Part shown: piece after piece, positions 32,598 through 40,925 of the stretch
Layout of the letters: every line of letters starts with the position of its first letter
How positions within the stretch are numbered: the first letter of the stretch is position 1
From: JBARRO01 sp049644265
GTDB taxonomy: Bacteria; Bacteroidota; Ignavibacteria; UBA10030
Assembly (NCBI GenBank): GCA_049644265.1
Contig: JBARRO010000137.1
Span: 1-55,210, forward strand
Direction: 5' to 3'
Length of the DNA stretch: 55,210 bases
The notes under the pieces: generated by a model
Told to the model about the DNA's origin: nothing
The model's input: only the letters and a program-made list of their open reading frames with translations
The model's database searches: none
Position numbers and translations under genes: made by a program

Positions 32598-33755
32598 ATG
32601 AAAAAAACAACTCTCCTATCACTTCTGATCATCGCGTTTTCACTCTGGTTCAGCGACACTGTCGTTGCCGCACCAGCTCACAGCGGCGCCGGAGTTCAGG
32701 TCGGATTCTTCTATTCATCCCTCAGTCCATACGGAGAATGGATCGAGGTTGACGCTGGATATCGTGTGTGGAGACCTCTGCGCGTTCAGGCTGGTTGGAG
32801 ACCGTATCTCGACGGTCGATGGGTCTGGACGGATTTTGGATGGTACTGGGTTTCGTACGAGGCGTTTGGATGGGCGGTGTTTCATTACGGCCGCTGGTAC
32901 TATGACGATTACTATGGCTGGGTCTGGGTTCCCGACGATCAATGGGGCCCCGCGTGGGTCGAGTGGAGATACAACGATTCCTACATCGGCTGGGCGCCCC
33001 TCCCACCCTACGCCAGTTTCAGCATCACGGTTGGAATCCGATTTACGCGTCGATGGACCGCGCCGTATCACTACTGGAATTTCATCGCCTACAGAAATTT
33101 CGGGGCGACCGTCCGCTACCGCGACGTTGTTCCGACCGACGGCGTCCGCCGTCTGATTCACACCACACGCTCAGCCGGGCGATATGAGTCGGAGCGCGAT
33201 AGGATCATCAATCGGGGAGTGGACCGGAACTACATCGAGCGCAGGACAAACACCCGCATCGCCCGGCTCGACGTGCGGGAAACGACCGACAGACGCGGAG
33301 AGCAGGTGGTGCGTGACGGAGGCGTTGAACGCCTCGAGATCTACCGTCCCTCGCGGTCCGAGTTTGAGCAGCATCCCGAACGGATCGAGGCGCGGCGCGG
33401 AGAAAAAAATCTCTCCCTGGATCTGAAGAGCATCGAACAGCGGCGTGATGAGGTCCGGAGCGGGACAGATCGGAATGCGGGAAGAGAAGGAACGATTGAA
33501 CAGCGGGAAATCCGGCGTCAGGATCAGCCGACCTCGCAACCCCAAGCTGAGCCGCGCGTCGACCAGCGAAAGAAGAGTGATGCGACTCCTCGAGTGCGTC
33601 CTGAAACGAGAAACCGCGAAAAGTCGCCCTCGTTTGAAAACCGTGGACGAACAACCCCGCGTGAATTCCGCCAGGCACCCAAAGTCTCACCGCAACGTAG
33701 ACCGGAATCTTCGCCCAGAAGCCAACCTTCGGGTAGTCAGCGAAGGGGCCGGTAA
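32598..33755 (+). CDS. DUF6600 Trp/Tyr-rich exported protein with Arg-rich tail
   Basis: The 385-residue protein starts at ATG 32598 (GAGGT upstream), where a signal peptide begins (LLSLLIIAFSLWFSDTVVA). Residues about 30-130 are packed with Trp and Tyr in a repeated pattern (GYRVWRPL, GRWVWTDFGWYWVSYE, GRWYYDDYYGWVWVP), diagnostic of DUF6600. The C-terminal two thirds (from about residue 190) are disordered, rich in Arg, Glu, Gln and Pro, and strongly basic near the end. The family has no established function; a surface or periplasmic nucleic-acid- or polysaccharide-binding tail is speculation. It ends before a strong shared terminator. Confidence 0.85.
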   Translation: MKKTTLLSLLIIAFSLWFSDTVVAAPAHSGAGVQVGFFYSSLSPYGEWIEVDAGYRVWRPLRVQAGWRPYLDGRWVWTDFGWYWVSYEAFGWAVFHYGRWYYDDYYGWVWVPDDQWGPAWVEWRYNDSYIGWAPLPPYASFSITVGIRFTRRWTAPYHYWNFIAYRNFGATVRYRDVVPTDGVRRLIHTTRSAGRYESERDRIINRGVDRNYIERRTNTRIARLDVRETTDRRGEQVVRDGGVERLEIYRPSRSEFEQHPERIEARRGEKNLSLDLKSIEQRRDEVRSGTDRNAGREGTIEQREIRRQDQPTSQPQAEPRVDQRKKSDATPRVRPETRNREKSPSFENRGRTTPREFRQAPKVSPQRRPESSPRSQPSGSQRRGR

Positions 33756-33775
33756 GCCTCAAGAGTTGAAACCAT

Positions 33776-33812
33776 ACGCGGCGTGACATCTTCACGCCGC
33801 GTCGTTTTCTCC
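33776..33812. terminator. Shared convergent terminator
   Basis: ACGCGGCGTGA pairs perfectly with TCACGCCGCGT across a five-base loop, followed by CGTTTTCT on the plus strand. It serves the DUF6600 gene; the rluD stop codon lies inside the stem, so rluD may use the other face. Confidence 0.75.
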
Positions 33813-34709
33813 TTCCAGCTTCTCCATCAGCACGCTCATATCTTCCGGAAGATCCGACTCGAACCGGACCGTTGTTCCCGATGTGGGATGCACAAACCCA
33901 AGCGTCTTCGCATGCAACGCCTGACGTGAGGTCAGTTTCAAGAGGTTTGCGGCGCGATGAGCTTTCTTCCCCGACAGCCCACCCCATTCGCTGTTCCTCC
34001 CCCCATAGGTTGCGTCGCCAAACACCGGATGTCCGATATGGGCGAGATGGACGCGAATCTGGTGTGTGCGGCCGGTTTTGAGGTTTAGTTTCACGAGCGC
34101 CAGGAATTCAAACTGCTTTAACACTTCGTAGTGCGTTGCGGCGTGCTTTCCGTGTGCCGTCACGCTGACCTTTCTTCTGTCTTTCTTGCTCCTCCCCAAA
34201 TTTGCTTCGATCCGCCCTCGCTTGTTCTTGAACCTCCCCCACACGATTGCGCGATACTCACGTTCAATGGAATGCTTCGAGAATTGTTTTGCGAGGCGAT
34301 GGTGCGCGTCGTCATTCTTTGCGACAACGAGCAGTCCGCTCGTATCCTTGTCAAGCCGGTGGACAATCCCCGGTCGCAGTTCCGAATTGACGCCCGATAA
34401 TTGCTGAGAGTGGAACAACAGCGCATTGACGAGCGTCCCGGAATAATTTCGATACGCAGGGTGCGTCACCATGCCGGCCGGCTTGTTCACAACCAGCAGG
34501 TCATCATCTTCATAGACAATGTCCAGCGGGATGTCTTCAGGAAGAGCTTCGGTTCGCGGCGGTCGCGGAAGGGTGACGACGATGGAATCGTTCGGGTTGA
34601 CGAGGTAACTTGGCTTGACTTTCTTGTCGTTCACAAGGACAAGTCCGTCTTCAATCCCGCGCTGGACTTTATTGCGGGATGCGTTCGCGACGTGGTGGGT
34701 CAAGTACAC
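33792..34709 (-). CDS. rluD: Pseudouridine synthase, RluD/RluA family
   Basis: The enzyme converts uridines in rRNA to pseudouridine. It has an S4 RNA-binding domain (residues about 1-55) and the catalytic domain with GIVHRLDKDTSGLLVVAKND carrying the nucleophilic Asp. The C-terminal RTHQIRVHLAHIGHPVFGD motif is complete. The conventional start GTG 34709 cuts into the S4 domain: the upstream in-frame sequence reads REILRFVIPPGHSRQRIDVYL, which is the expected S4 beginning, yet no ATG, GTG or TTG lies upstream in frame. An ATT codon at 34781-34779, just after the lspA stop, is the best candidate. It follows lspA, as ylyB does in Bacillus. Confidence 0.92.
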   Translation of the reverse strand: MYLTHHVANASRNKVQRGIEDGLVLVNDKKVKPSYLVNPNDSIVVTLPRPPRTEALPEDIPLDIVYEDDDLLVVNKPAGMVTHPAYRNYSGTLVNALLFHSQQLSGVNSELRPGIVHRLDKDTSGLLVVAKNDDAHHRLAKQFSKHSIEREYRAIVWGRFKNKRGRIEANLGRSKKDRRKVSVTAHGKHAATHYEVLKQFEFLALVKLNLKTGRTHQIRVHLAHIGHPVFGDATYGGRNSEWGGLSGKKAHRAANLLKLTSRQALHAKTLGFVHPTSGTTVRFESDLPEDMSVLMEKLEGENDAA

Positions 34710-34791
34710 ATCAATGCGCTGGCGGGAATGTCCCGGAGGGATGACAAACCGGAGAATTTCCCGATCCGCTCCCGGTGCAATGGAGGGCAGC

Positions 34792-35421
34792 TCAGGAAGG
34801 GTTGCCGGGCGACGTGGGGATTTCGTTCTGATGGTCCAACGACTCTGAGGAAAGTCCGTGAGAAGGTCCGGCGGCTGCGGTCTCGTCCTTGCCGAACTGC
34901 CGGTGGAACAGAAGCATCATCAGCACGCCGAGCGACACTGCCGCATCGGCGACGTTGAACACCGGCCATCGAGAGATATGAAGACCCAGGAAATCAAGAT
35001 TGAAGAAGTCGATGTCGACAAAGTCGACCACTTTTCCGTAAAACAAGGGAGCTTCGCCAAACATGACGCCGTAGAAGATCCTGTCGACCAGGTTTCCGAT
35101 GGCTCCGCCCAGGATCATCGCGAGTGAGAGCCTGATGATGAACGTCTCCGTCCGGATCCGGTAGAGATAGTAGAAGATTCCGACGCTGGCGACAACAGAA
35201 AACGCGGTCAGTAGCAGCCGTCCTCCTATGTCTATGCCGAACGCCATTCCCGGGTTCTCGATGAAGGTCAGGCGGACGAGATCTCCGATGACAGGAATGC
35301 TGGCACCGACCTGCATGCCCGCATGGTAGAACTGAATCAAGGGAACCGTAAACCCTTTGACGAGGAGTTTTGTCACCTGGTCTGCGACAACGATGAGACC
35401 GGTTACATACAGAACGCGCAC
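34792..35421 (-). CDS. lspA: Lipoprotein signal peptidase II
   Basis: This 209-residue inner-membrane aspartyl protease removes signal peptides from prolipoproteins. Motifs are in order: ADQVTKLLVKGF near residue 14, FIENPGMAFGI near 53, ILGGAIGNLVDRI with the first catalytic Asp, and VFNVADAAVSLGVLM with the second. Four transmembrane segments are visible. The C-terminus is about 25-30 residues longer than in many LspA proteins and is polar. The start is GTG 35421. It lies between a DksA-like gene and rluD, and it serves the many lipoproteins seen in this window. Confidence 0.95.
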   Translation of the reverse strand: MRVLYVTGLIVVADQVTKLLVKGFTVPLIQFYHAGMQVGASIPVIGDLVRLTFIENPGMAFGIDIGGRLLLTAFSVVASVGIFYYLYRIRTETFIIRLSLAMILGGAIGNLVDRIFYGVMFGEAPLFYGKVVDFVDIDFFNLDFLGLHISRWPVFNVADAAVSLGVLMMLLFHRQFGKDETAAAGPSHGLSSESLDHQNEIPTSPGNPS

Positions 35422-35476
35422 AAGCGGGCCTTTATGATTCGGATTTCAGGGCAGAACGAGAGCCTGGCTACCGGCT

Positions 35477-35968
35477 TCACTTTCCCTTCTTCATCTTGCA
35501 GGAGACACAGAGCTGGGCGTGCGGAACGGCTTCAAGGCGTTCTTTGTCGATCAGTTTGCCGCAGTCCGTGCAGAAACCATAGTTTCCGTTTTCGATACGC
35601 TTCAGCGCGTCATCGAGATAATTCAGGAACTTCCCCTCCCGCGAGGCAAAGAGGAACACCTTTTCGCGCTCCATCGCGTCGGTTCCCTGCTCCATGTGCA
35701 GCGAGTAGGTCGAGTTTTCCGTGACATATTCTCCCGTCTGCACATCCATCATGGTCGCCTTCAGGGATTCCAGCTCTTCGAGAATCTCTTTCCGCTTCTC
35801 AAGGATGATTGCGCGAAAATGTCCAAGCTCGCTCTTGGAGTATCCTTTGCGAACAGAAACTTTCGGCGGCGCGGGTTTTGCCTTGACCTTCGCAACTTTC
35901 GCGGGCCGCGCAACGGACTGCTTCGCGGACTTCGATGCAATTGTTTTCTTCGCTGTCTTCGTTGGCAT
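35477..35968 (-). CDS. TraR/DksA-type zinc finger protein
   Basis: This 163-residue protein starts with a Lys/Ala-rich basic tail of about 45 residues (PTKTAKKTIASKSAKQSVA). A helical hairpin (LGHFRAIILEKRKEILEELES) follows, and then the C4 zinc finger YGFCTDCGKLI ... LCVSCK. DksA-like proteins bind RNA polymerase through the secondary channel. The Bacillus homologue YlyA occupies the same position between ileS and lspA. ATG 35968 is preferred over one at 36019 because GGGGG precedes it and the upstream residues are not conserved in type. The basic tail is an unusual addition. Confidence 0.88.
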   Translation of the reverse strand: MPTKTAKKTIASKSAKQSVARPAKVAKVKAKPAPPKVSVRKGYSKSELGHFRAIILEKRKEILEELESLKATMMDVQTGEYVTENSTYSLHMEQGTDAMEREKVFLFASREGKFLNYLDDALKRIENGNYGFCTDCGKLIDKERLEAVPHAQLCVSCKMKKGK

Positions 35969-36025
35969 GAAAAATACCCCCAGTGAGAATCCCGTGAGTT
36001 TCAAAAAACGATTGTGCAATATACA

Positions 36026-39000
36026 CTAAATTCTTTCAACTGCAACTTCTGTACGCTCGCCACTGATGTCTTCTTCCTTCAAAGGTACGGATCCGTTGCC
36101 CGCGACGTCGCGGATTTCCTTCGCGAGTGTTTCCTGCATCACATACCCCGACATTTTTTGCAGCGCCTTCTTCAGACGGTCCGATGAACGGTGATAGATG
36201 ACAATCCTGTCCGTCACCTCGAAGCCGGAATCTTTTCTCAGATTTTGGATTCGGTTAACAAACTCCCGCGCAAGTCCTTCGTCGATCAGTTCTTCCGTCA
36301 GTTCTGTGTCGAGTGCAACGGTCAGCGATCCGTCGGTCTCAACCAACAGGCCTTTGATATCCTCGTGAGAGATTTCGACATCTTCGAGGCCCAGAAGATA
36401 GTTGTTGCCGTCAACGACAAGCTCCAGTCTTCCGTCCGATTGAAGCTTTGTGATTTCTGATCCGGTGAGGTCGCGCACTTTCGCAGCGATTCCCTGCACC
36501 GATTTCCCGTACTTCTGGCCCAGCGTGCGGAAGTTCGGTTTCGCCTTCTTCTTCCCCATTCCCGATTCCTCGGTCACAAATTCAATCCTCTTGACATTAA
36601 TCTCTTCGAGAATCACGTCGGCCATCAGCTCGACGTCCCGGCGGTCGTTTGCGCCCGCCGCCGCAAGCATGACGCGCTTTAACGGCTGTCGGACTTTCAG
36701 ATTCGATTTCATCCTCATGGCGCGGACCAGGCTCACAATCCGAATTGCGCGTTCCATCCGTCGCTCGAGTTCCTTGTCGATGGCGCTCTCGTCCGGCTGA
36801 GGCAGGCGGTCAAGATGTACCGAATCGGTTGACTTTCCACCGAAACCGTCGTGAAGGCTCATGTGCAATTCTTCGGCGAGGAAGGGTGCAAACGGAGCCA
36901 TCAGCTTTGAGATCGTGAGCAGGCACTCCAGGAGGGTTTGATACGCCGCAGTTTTGTCCTTGCCCTGCTCACTCTTCCAGAACCGCCTCCGGTTCCGTCG
37001 CACGTACCAGTTCGAAAGTCGGTCAATGGTGAATTCGCTCACTGCCCGGGCTGCCCGCGTCACGTCGTAGGCATCCAACGACGTTTCATAATCTTTGATC
37101 AGGGAGTTCAGCTCCGAGAGAATCCAACGGTCGATCTCCGCCCGTTCCCTGTTGGGAATTCTCTCGCCGCCGTCCGAGAAGCCGTCGACGTTGGCATAGA
37201 GGACAAAGAAAGCGTAGGTGTTCAGGAGCGTGCTGAAGAACTTTCGTTGGACTTCACCCAACCCCTCGACATCAAACAACGTCGTCCGCCACACGGGGCT
37301 CTGCGAAACAAGATACCAGCGTACCGCGTCCGCACCGTATGTTTTCATCAGCTCAAACGGGTCGACGGTGTTCTTCTTTGATTTGGACATCTTCTGCCCG
37401 GCCTTGTCGAGAATCAGTTCGTTGACAAGGACGTTTTTGTAAGCGGGCTTGTTGAAGAGGAACGAGCCAATCGAATGCAGCGTGTAGAACCAGCCCCGGG
37501 TCTGGTCAATGCCCTCTGAAATAAAGTCCGCCGGATAGGCGCTTTCGAATACGGCCTTGTTCTCGAACGGATAATGCCATTGGGCAAACGGCATGGAACC
37601 TGAGTCAAACCACACGTCGATCAACTCGGGCGTGCGCTTCATGGTCCCACGGCATTCCGGGCAAGTAAACGTGACCTCGTCGACATGGGGTTTGTGCAGG
37701 TCGAGAGGTTCTGAGACATTCTCTCCCTTCTTATACTCCTCGACACTTCCGACGCAGATCTGTTTGCCGCACTTTTCACAAATCCAAATGGGCAGTGGCG
37801 TTCCCCAGAACCGATCACGAGACAGCGCCCAATCCTTATTCTCTTCAAGCCAGTTCCCGAACCGTCCTGAGCCGACTTCCGGCGGGATCCAGTTGATTTG
37901 TTTATTGAGGTCGATCATGCGCTGTGCATAACTCGTGGTGCGGATGTACCACGATTCACGTGCATAGTAAAGAAGCGGAGACGAGCAGCGCCAGCAATGT
38001 GGATAGCTGTGGAGATATTGTTCTTTCTTGAACAGAATTCCCCGGGCCTTCAGGTTGGCGATAATCTCGGGGTCGGCGTCCTTGACAAACTTGCCTGCAA
38101 ACTCGGTGACCTCGGGTCCGAACTCTCCCGACTTGTTCACGGGATGGATCGTCGGCAATCCGTATTTCCTCCCGGCCTGGTAATCGTCTTCGCCGTACGC
38201 CGGAGCCATGTGAACGATGCCCGAACCGTCTTCGGTGGTCACAAAATCCGCAGCGACAACGTACCACCCTTTTTCCTTCGGATGATGGTACTCGAAGAGC
38301 CGCTCGTATTCCTTTCCTTCGAGCGCCGATCCTTTGAATCGTCCGACAATCGTGTACATCTCGTCGCCCAGGACGGAGAGGCGCGCTTCCGCAAGGATCA
38401 AGAATTCATGGTGGAGCTGGACTTTGACGTAGTCGATTTCCGGATTGACGGCTAGCGCAACGTTGGAAATCAGAGTCCAGGGAGTTGTCGTCCACACCAG
38501 AAAAGAAGTGTGCGCATCGCCCTTGACTTTCATCTTCACATAAACCGACGGGTCCCTCACTTCTTTGTAACCGAGAGAAACTTCATGGGATGAAAGCGGC
38601 GTTTCGCATCGCGGGCAGTACGGCTGGATTTTATATCCCTTGTAGATCAACCCCGCGTCGAAGTACCGCTTGAGCGCCCACCAGATTGACTCCATGTAGT
38701 TGTTTTCCAGCGTGACATACGGATGGTCGAGGTCCACCCAATAACCCATCATGCGGGTCATCTCTTCCCATTCGGTCTTGTACTTCCAGACCGACTTCTT
38801 GCACTCCGCATTAAACTTCGCCACACCGTACGCGACAATGTCGTCCTTGTGTTTGAAACCGAGCGCTTTCTCGACTTCGATTTCGACCGGTAAGCCGTGT
38901 GTGTCCCACCCTGCTTTACGCGGCACCTGGTAGCCCCGCATGGTTTTGTACCGGCAGATGATGTCCTTCAGTGTTCGGGCCATGACATGGTGAATCCCCG

Positions 39001-39163
39001 GACGGCCGTTTGCCGTGGGTGGGCCTTCGTAGAACGTGAAGACCGGCGAACCCGCTCTTGCCGTAACGCTCTTCTTGAAAATTCCCTTCTCGTCCCAATA
39101 CTTCAGGATGCGGGTTTCAAGTTCGTGATAACTTATTTTGTCGGTGAGGGGCTTGAAGGACAT
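36026..39163 (-). CDS. ileS: Isoleucyl-tRNA synthetase, IleS2 type
   Basis: The 1045-residue class I synthetase charges tRNA-Ile. The class I signature lies in PPTANGRPGIHHVMAR: at residues 56-59 it reads G-I-H-H instead of H-x-G-H. KMSKS is intact (KAGQKMSKSKKNTVDP). The editing domain, anticodon-binding helical domain and a long C-terminal extension are all present. Length and sequence (RKAGWDTHGLPVEIEVEK) place it in the eukaryal-like IleS2 group, which is insensitive to mupirocin. No Shine-Dalgarno site is seen before ATG 39163; a heptad array lies directly upstream. It sits in the divIVA-ileS-lspA block. Confidence 0.97.
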   Translation of the reverse strand: MSFKPLTDKISYHELETRILKYWDEKGIFKKSVTARAGSPVFTFYEGPPTANGRPGIHHVMARTLKDIICRYKTMRGYQVPRKAGWDTHGLPVEIEVEKALGFKHKDDIVAYGVAKFNAECKKSVWKYKTEWEEMTRMMGYWVDLDHPYVTLENNYMESIWWALKRYFDAGLIYKGYKIQPYCPRCETPLSSHEVSLGYKEVRDPSVYVKMKVKGDAHTSFLVWTTTPWTLISNVALAVNPEIDYVKVQLHHEFLILAEARLSVLGDEMYTIVGRFKGSALEGKEYERLFEYHHPKEKGWYVVAADFVTTEDGSGIVHMAPAYGEDDYQAGRKYGLPTIHPVNKSGEFGPEVTEFAGKFVKDADPEIIANLKARGILFKKEQYLHSYPHCWRCSSPLLYYARESWYIRTTSYAQRMIDLNKQINWIPPEVGSGRFGNWLEENKDWALSRDRFWGTPLPIWICEKCGKQICVGSVEEYKKGENVSEPLDLHKPHVDEVTFTCPECRGTMKRTPELIDVWFDSGSMPFAQWHYPFENKAVFESAYPADFISEGIDQTRGWFYTLHSIGSFLFNKPAYKNVLVNELILDKAGQKMSKSKKNTVDPFELMKTYGADAVRWYLVSQSPVWRTTLFDVEGLGEVQRKFFSTLLNTYAFFVLYANVDGFSDGGERIPNRERAEIDRWILSELNSLIKDYETSLDAYDVTRAARAVSEFTIDRLSNWYVRRNRRRFWKSEQGKDKTAAYQTLLECLLTISKLMAPFAPFLAEELHMSLHDGFGGKSTDSVHLDRLPQPDESAIDKELERRMERAIRIVSLVRAMRMKSNLKVRQPLKRVMLAAAGANDRRDVELMADVILEEINVKRIEFVTEESGMGKKKAKPNFRTLGQKYGKSVQGIAAKVRDLTGSEITKLQSDGRLELVVDGNNYLLGLEDVEISHEDIKGLLVETDGSLTVALDTELTEELIDEGLAREFVNRIQNLRKDSGFEVTDRIVIYHRSSDRLKKALQKMSGYVMQETLAKEIRDVAGNGSVPLKEEDISGERTEVAVERI

Positions 39164-39171
39164 AGGAGGAA

Positions 39172-39206
39172 GAATTCAGAATTCAGGAGTCAGAATAAAG
39201 ATCACT
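39172..39206. repeat. Heptad array, core GAATTCA/GGAGTCA, at a stop codon
   Basis: Units are GAATTCA, GAATTCA, GGAGTCA, GAATAAA, GATCACT. The array fills the gap between the DUF2905 stop codon (39205-39207) and ileS. Confidence 0.75.
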
Positions 39207-39429
39207 ATTTTTTGCCCAAATGATTTACGATCCAGAAAATGCCGGAAAGAATGATGCTCAACAGAACACTTGTCGTGATCGGAACAAATAGTTCAAAGTT
39301 GTCTTTCTTAATGTGGAGATCGCCGGGGAGCTTGCCGAGGAAGGGAACTCTGGGGGCAACCATGACGAGGATTCCCACAGCAACCAGCACAATCCCCAGA
39401 AGAACAAGCGATTTGCCGAGGTTGAACAT
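39205..39429 (-). CDS. DUF2905 small membrane protein
   Basis: This 74-residue protein has two transmembrane helices (LVLLGIVLVAVGILVM and PITTSVLLSIILSGIFWIV). Between them is the conserved loop PFLGKLPGDLHIKKDNFELFVP, diagnostic of DUF2905 (PF11146). Function is unknown. Family members are often near housekeeping genes such as ruvB, queA or, as here, ileS. ATG 39429 is chosen over a TTG two codons upstream. It lies in the divIVA-ileS block on the same strand; heptad arrays flank it on both sides. Confidence 0.88.
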   Translation of the reverse strand: MFNLGKSLVLLGIVLVAVGILVMVAPRVPFLGKLPGDLHIKKDNFELFVPITTSVLLSIILSGIFWIVNHLGKK

Positions 39430-39440
39430 AATCAAGAAGC

Positions 39441-39489
39441 AGTTTCGAGTTTAAAGTTCCGAGTTTAGAGTTTCGAGGTCAAAGTTTGA
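39441..39489. repeat. Heptad array, core AGTTTNN
   Basis: Seven units in perfect register: AGTTTCG, AGTTTAA, AGTTCCG, AGTTTAG, AGTTTCG, AGGTCAA, AGTTTGA. They lie upstream of DUF2905. Confidence 0.85.
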
Positions 39490-39510
39490 AAATCCCCTTG
39501 CTTTGGACCC

Positions 39511-39545
39511 CAAACTAGAACCAAGAAACGAGAAACTTCAAACTT
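39511..39545. repeat. Heptad array, core GAAACNN/CAAACTN, overlapping a stop codon
   Basis: Units are CAAACTA, GAACCAA, GAAACGA, GAAACTT, CAAACTT. Words are the reverse complement of the neighbouring AGTTTNN array, so the two form an inverted pair about 20 bp apart. The nucleoside phosphorylase stop codon (39538-39540) is inside. Confidence 0.75.
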
Positions 39546-40365
39546 TCATTCTTTTAACAACTTCCTTCATAATCGCCGTCATCTTGGGCTCCGCCTTGTT
39601 GGCGACTTTGATGACTTCTTTCAAGGTGACTGGCTTGAGGGAGTCGGGAAAGCACTCATCCGTGAGAATCGAGAAGCCCAGCACGTTCATTCCCATGTGC
39701 ACCGCAACGATTGTTTCCGGAACCGTGGACATGCCCACCGCGTCGGCACCCAAGGACCGCAGCAAGCGATATTCTGCACGTGTCTCCAGATTCGGACCCG
39801 ACATCGCCACATAGACCCCCTTTTGCACTTTGATCTTAAGATCGAGTGCAGCTTGTTCCGCGAGCTTGATAAGCTCCAGGTTGTACGGTTCGGACATATC
39901 CGGGAATCGCGGCCCGAGCGAGTCGTCATTCGGCCCAATCAGGGGGTTATCCCCGAGGAGATTGATATGATCCGACATGATCATGACATCTCCCCGTCGG
40001 AAGTGATGGTTGAGCGCACCGGCTGCATTGGAAATGAGAAGGCTTTTCACGCCCAGGAACTTCATCACCCGCACCGGGAACGTCACCTGCTTCAGCGAAT
40101 ACGCCTCGTACATATGGAATCGCCCCTGCATGGCAACAACTTTCTTGCCCGCGAGCGTCCCAAACAGGAGCTTGCCGTGATGCGATTCGACAGTGGAGAC
40201 AGGAAAATGCGGAATCTCCTCGTAGTCGATCTCGAGATCTTTCCTGATTTCTCTTGCGAGCCCACCGAGTCCCGTACCAAGAATAATTCCGATCTTCGGC
40301 TTCGAATCGGTATGGGCCCTGATAAACTCGACTGCATCAGCGATTTGCGTGCGGAGTTCCGTCAT
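39538..40365 (-). CDS. punA: Purine-nucleoside phosphorylase
   Basis: The 275-residue enzyme cleaves purine nucleosides with phosphate to free base and ribose 1-phosphate in nucleotide salvage. It is the trimeric family 2 type: IGIILGTGLGGLAREI near residue 25, VVAMQGRFHMYEAY near 73, LLISNAAGALN near 109, GVYVAMSGPNLETRAEYRLL near 190 and GADAVGMSTVPETIVA near 214. All phosphate- and base-binding blocks are present. Its start overlaps the divIVA stop by one base, implying coupled translation. It is an insertion relative to the Bacillus gene order of this block. Confidence 0.95.
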   Translation of the reverse strand: MTELRTQIADAVEFIRAHTDSKPKIGIILGTGLGGLAREIRKDLEIDYEEIPHFPVSTVESHHGKLLFGTLAGKKVVAMQGRFHMYEAYSLKQVTFPVRVMKFLGVKSLLISNAAGALNHHFRRGDVMIMSDHINLLGDNPLIGPNDDSLGPRFPDMSEPYNLELIKLAEQAALDLKIKVQKGVYVAMSGPNLETRAEYRLLRSLGADAVGMSTVPETIVAVHMGMNVLGFSILTDECFPDSLKPVTLKEVIKVANKAEPKMTAIMKEVVKRMKV

Positions 40366-40895
40366 CAGAGTTTCTTAAGTATCTCCTCGATTTCCAGATG
40401 TTCCTTCCCTGTTCCTTTTGACGAATCTTTTCTACTCATATCGTCATCATCTATTTCAAGAGCTCGAATCAAGTCCAGCTCGGAAGTCAGAAGGACCCGG
40501 AGTCTGCTCAGGACACTCTCTTTTCTCGCTTTGAGATTTGCGATCTCTTCCTTTGCCCGGGCAAAGTCCAATCTTGCCTTTTCCACAATCTGAGAACCCT
40601 TCATCTCCGCCTCGCGGAGAATCAGCTCCGCTTCCTTCCTTGAATTCTCGATGGACTTCCCGCTCGTCTCCTGGGCCTGCATAAGAGTCTGCTGGAGTGT
40701 TTTTTCCATATTCTTGTAATCCGCCAGCGAGGTCTCGAGTCCTATGATCCTGTCCTTTTGCTCTTTTGCTGCTTTGATGAGCTCTTCGACTTCGTTCGAG
40801 AGCATATCGAGGAAGGTGTCGACCTCGACCGGATCGTACCCTCGCATGACTTTCTTGAATTCCTGACGTTTTATTTCAAGCGGTGTGATTTTCAT
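40365..40895 (-). CDS. divIVA: DivIVA-domain cell-division/polarity protein
   Basis: The 176-residue protein begins ITPLEIKRQEFKKVMRGYDP, the DivIVA N-terminal membrane-curvature-binding domain, continuing VEVDTFLDMLSNEVEELI. A long coiled coil (residues about 35-140) follows and a short acidic tail (DDDDMSRKDSSKG) ends the protein. In Gram-positive bacteria DivIVA marks poles and division sites; the function in Gram-negatives is less clear. It lies between yggS and punA, and near ileS, matching the conserved dcw-distal order in Bacillus. Confidence 0.93.
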   Translation of the reverse strand: MKITPLEIKRQEFKKVMRGYDPVEVDTFLDMLSNEVEELIKAAKEQKDRIIGLETSLADYKNMEKTLQQTLMQAQETSGKSIENSRKEAELILREAEMKGSQIVEKARLDFARAKEEIANLKARKESVLSRLRVLLTSELDLIRALEIDDDDMSRKDSSKGTGKEHLEIEEILKKL

Positions 40896-40925
40896 ACGAC
40901 ACCTGTTTGTTGTTGAGTGCCAAGG

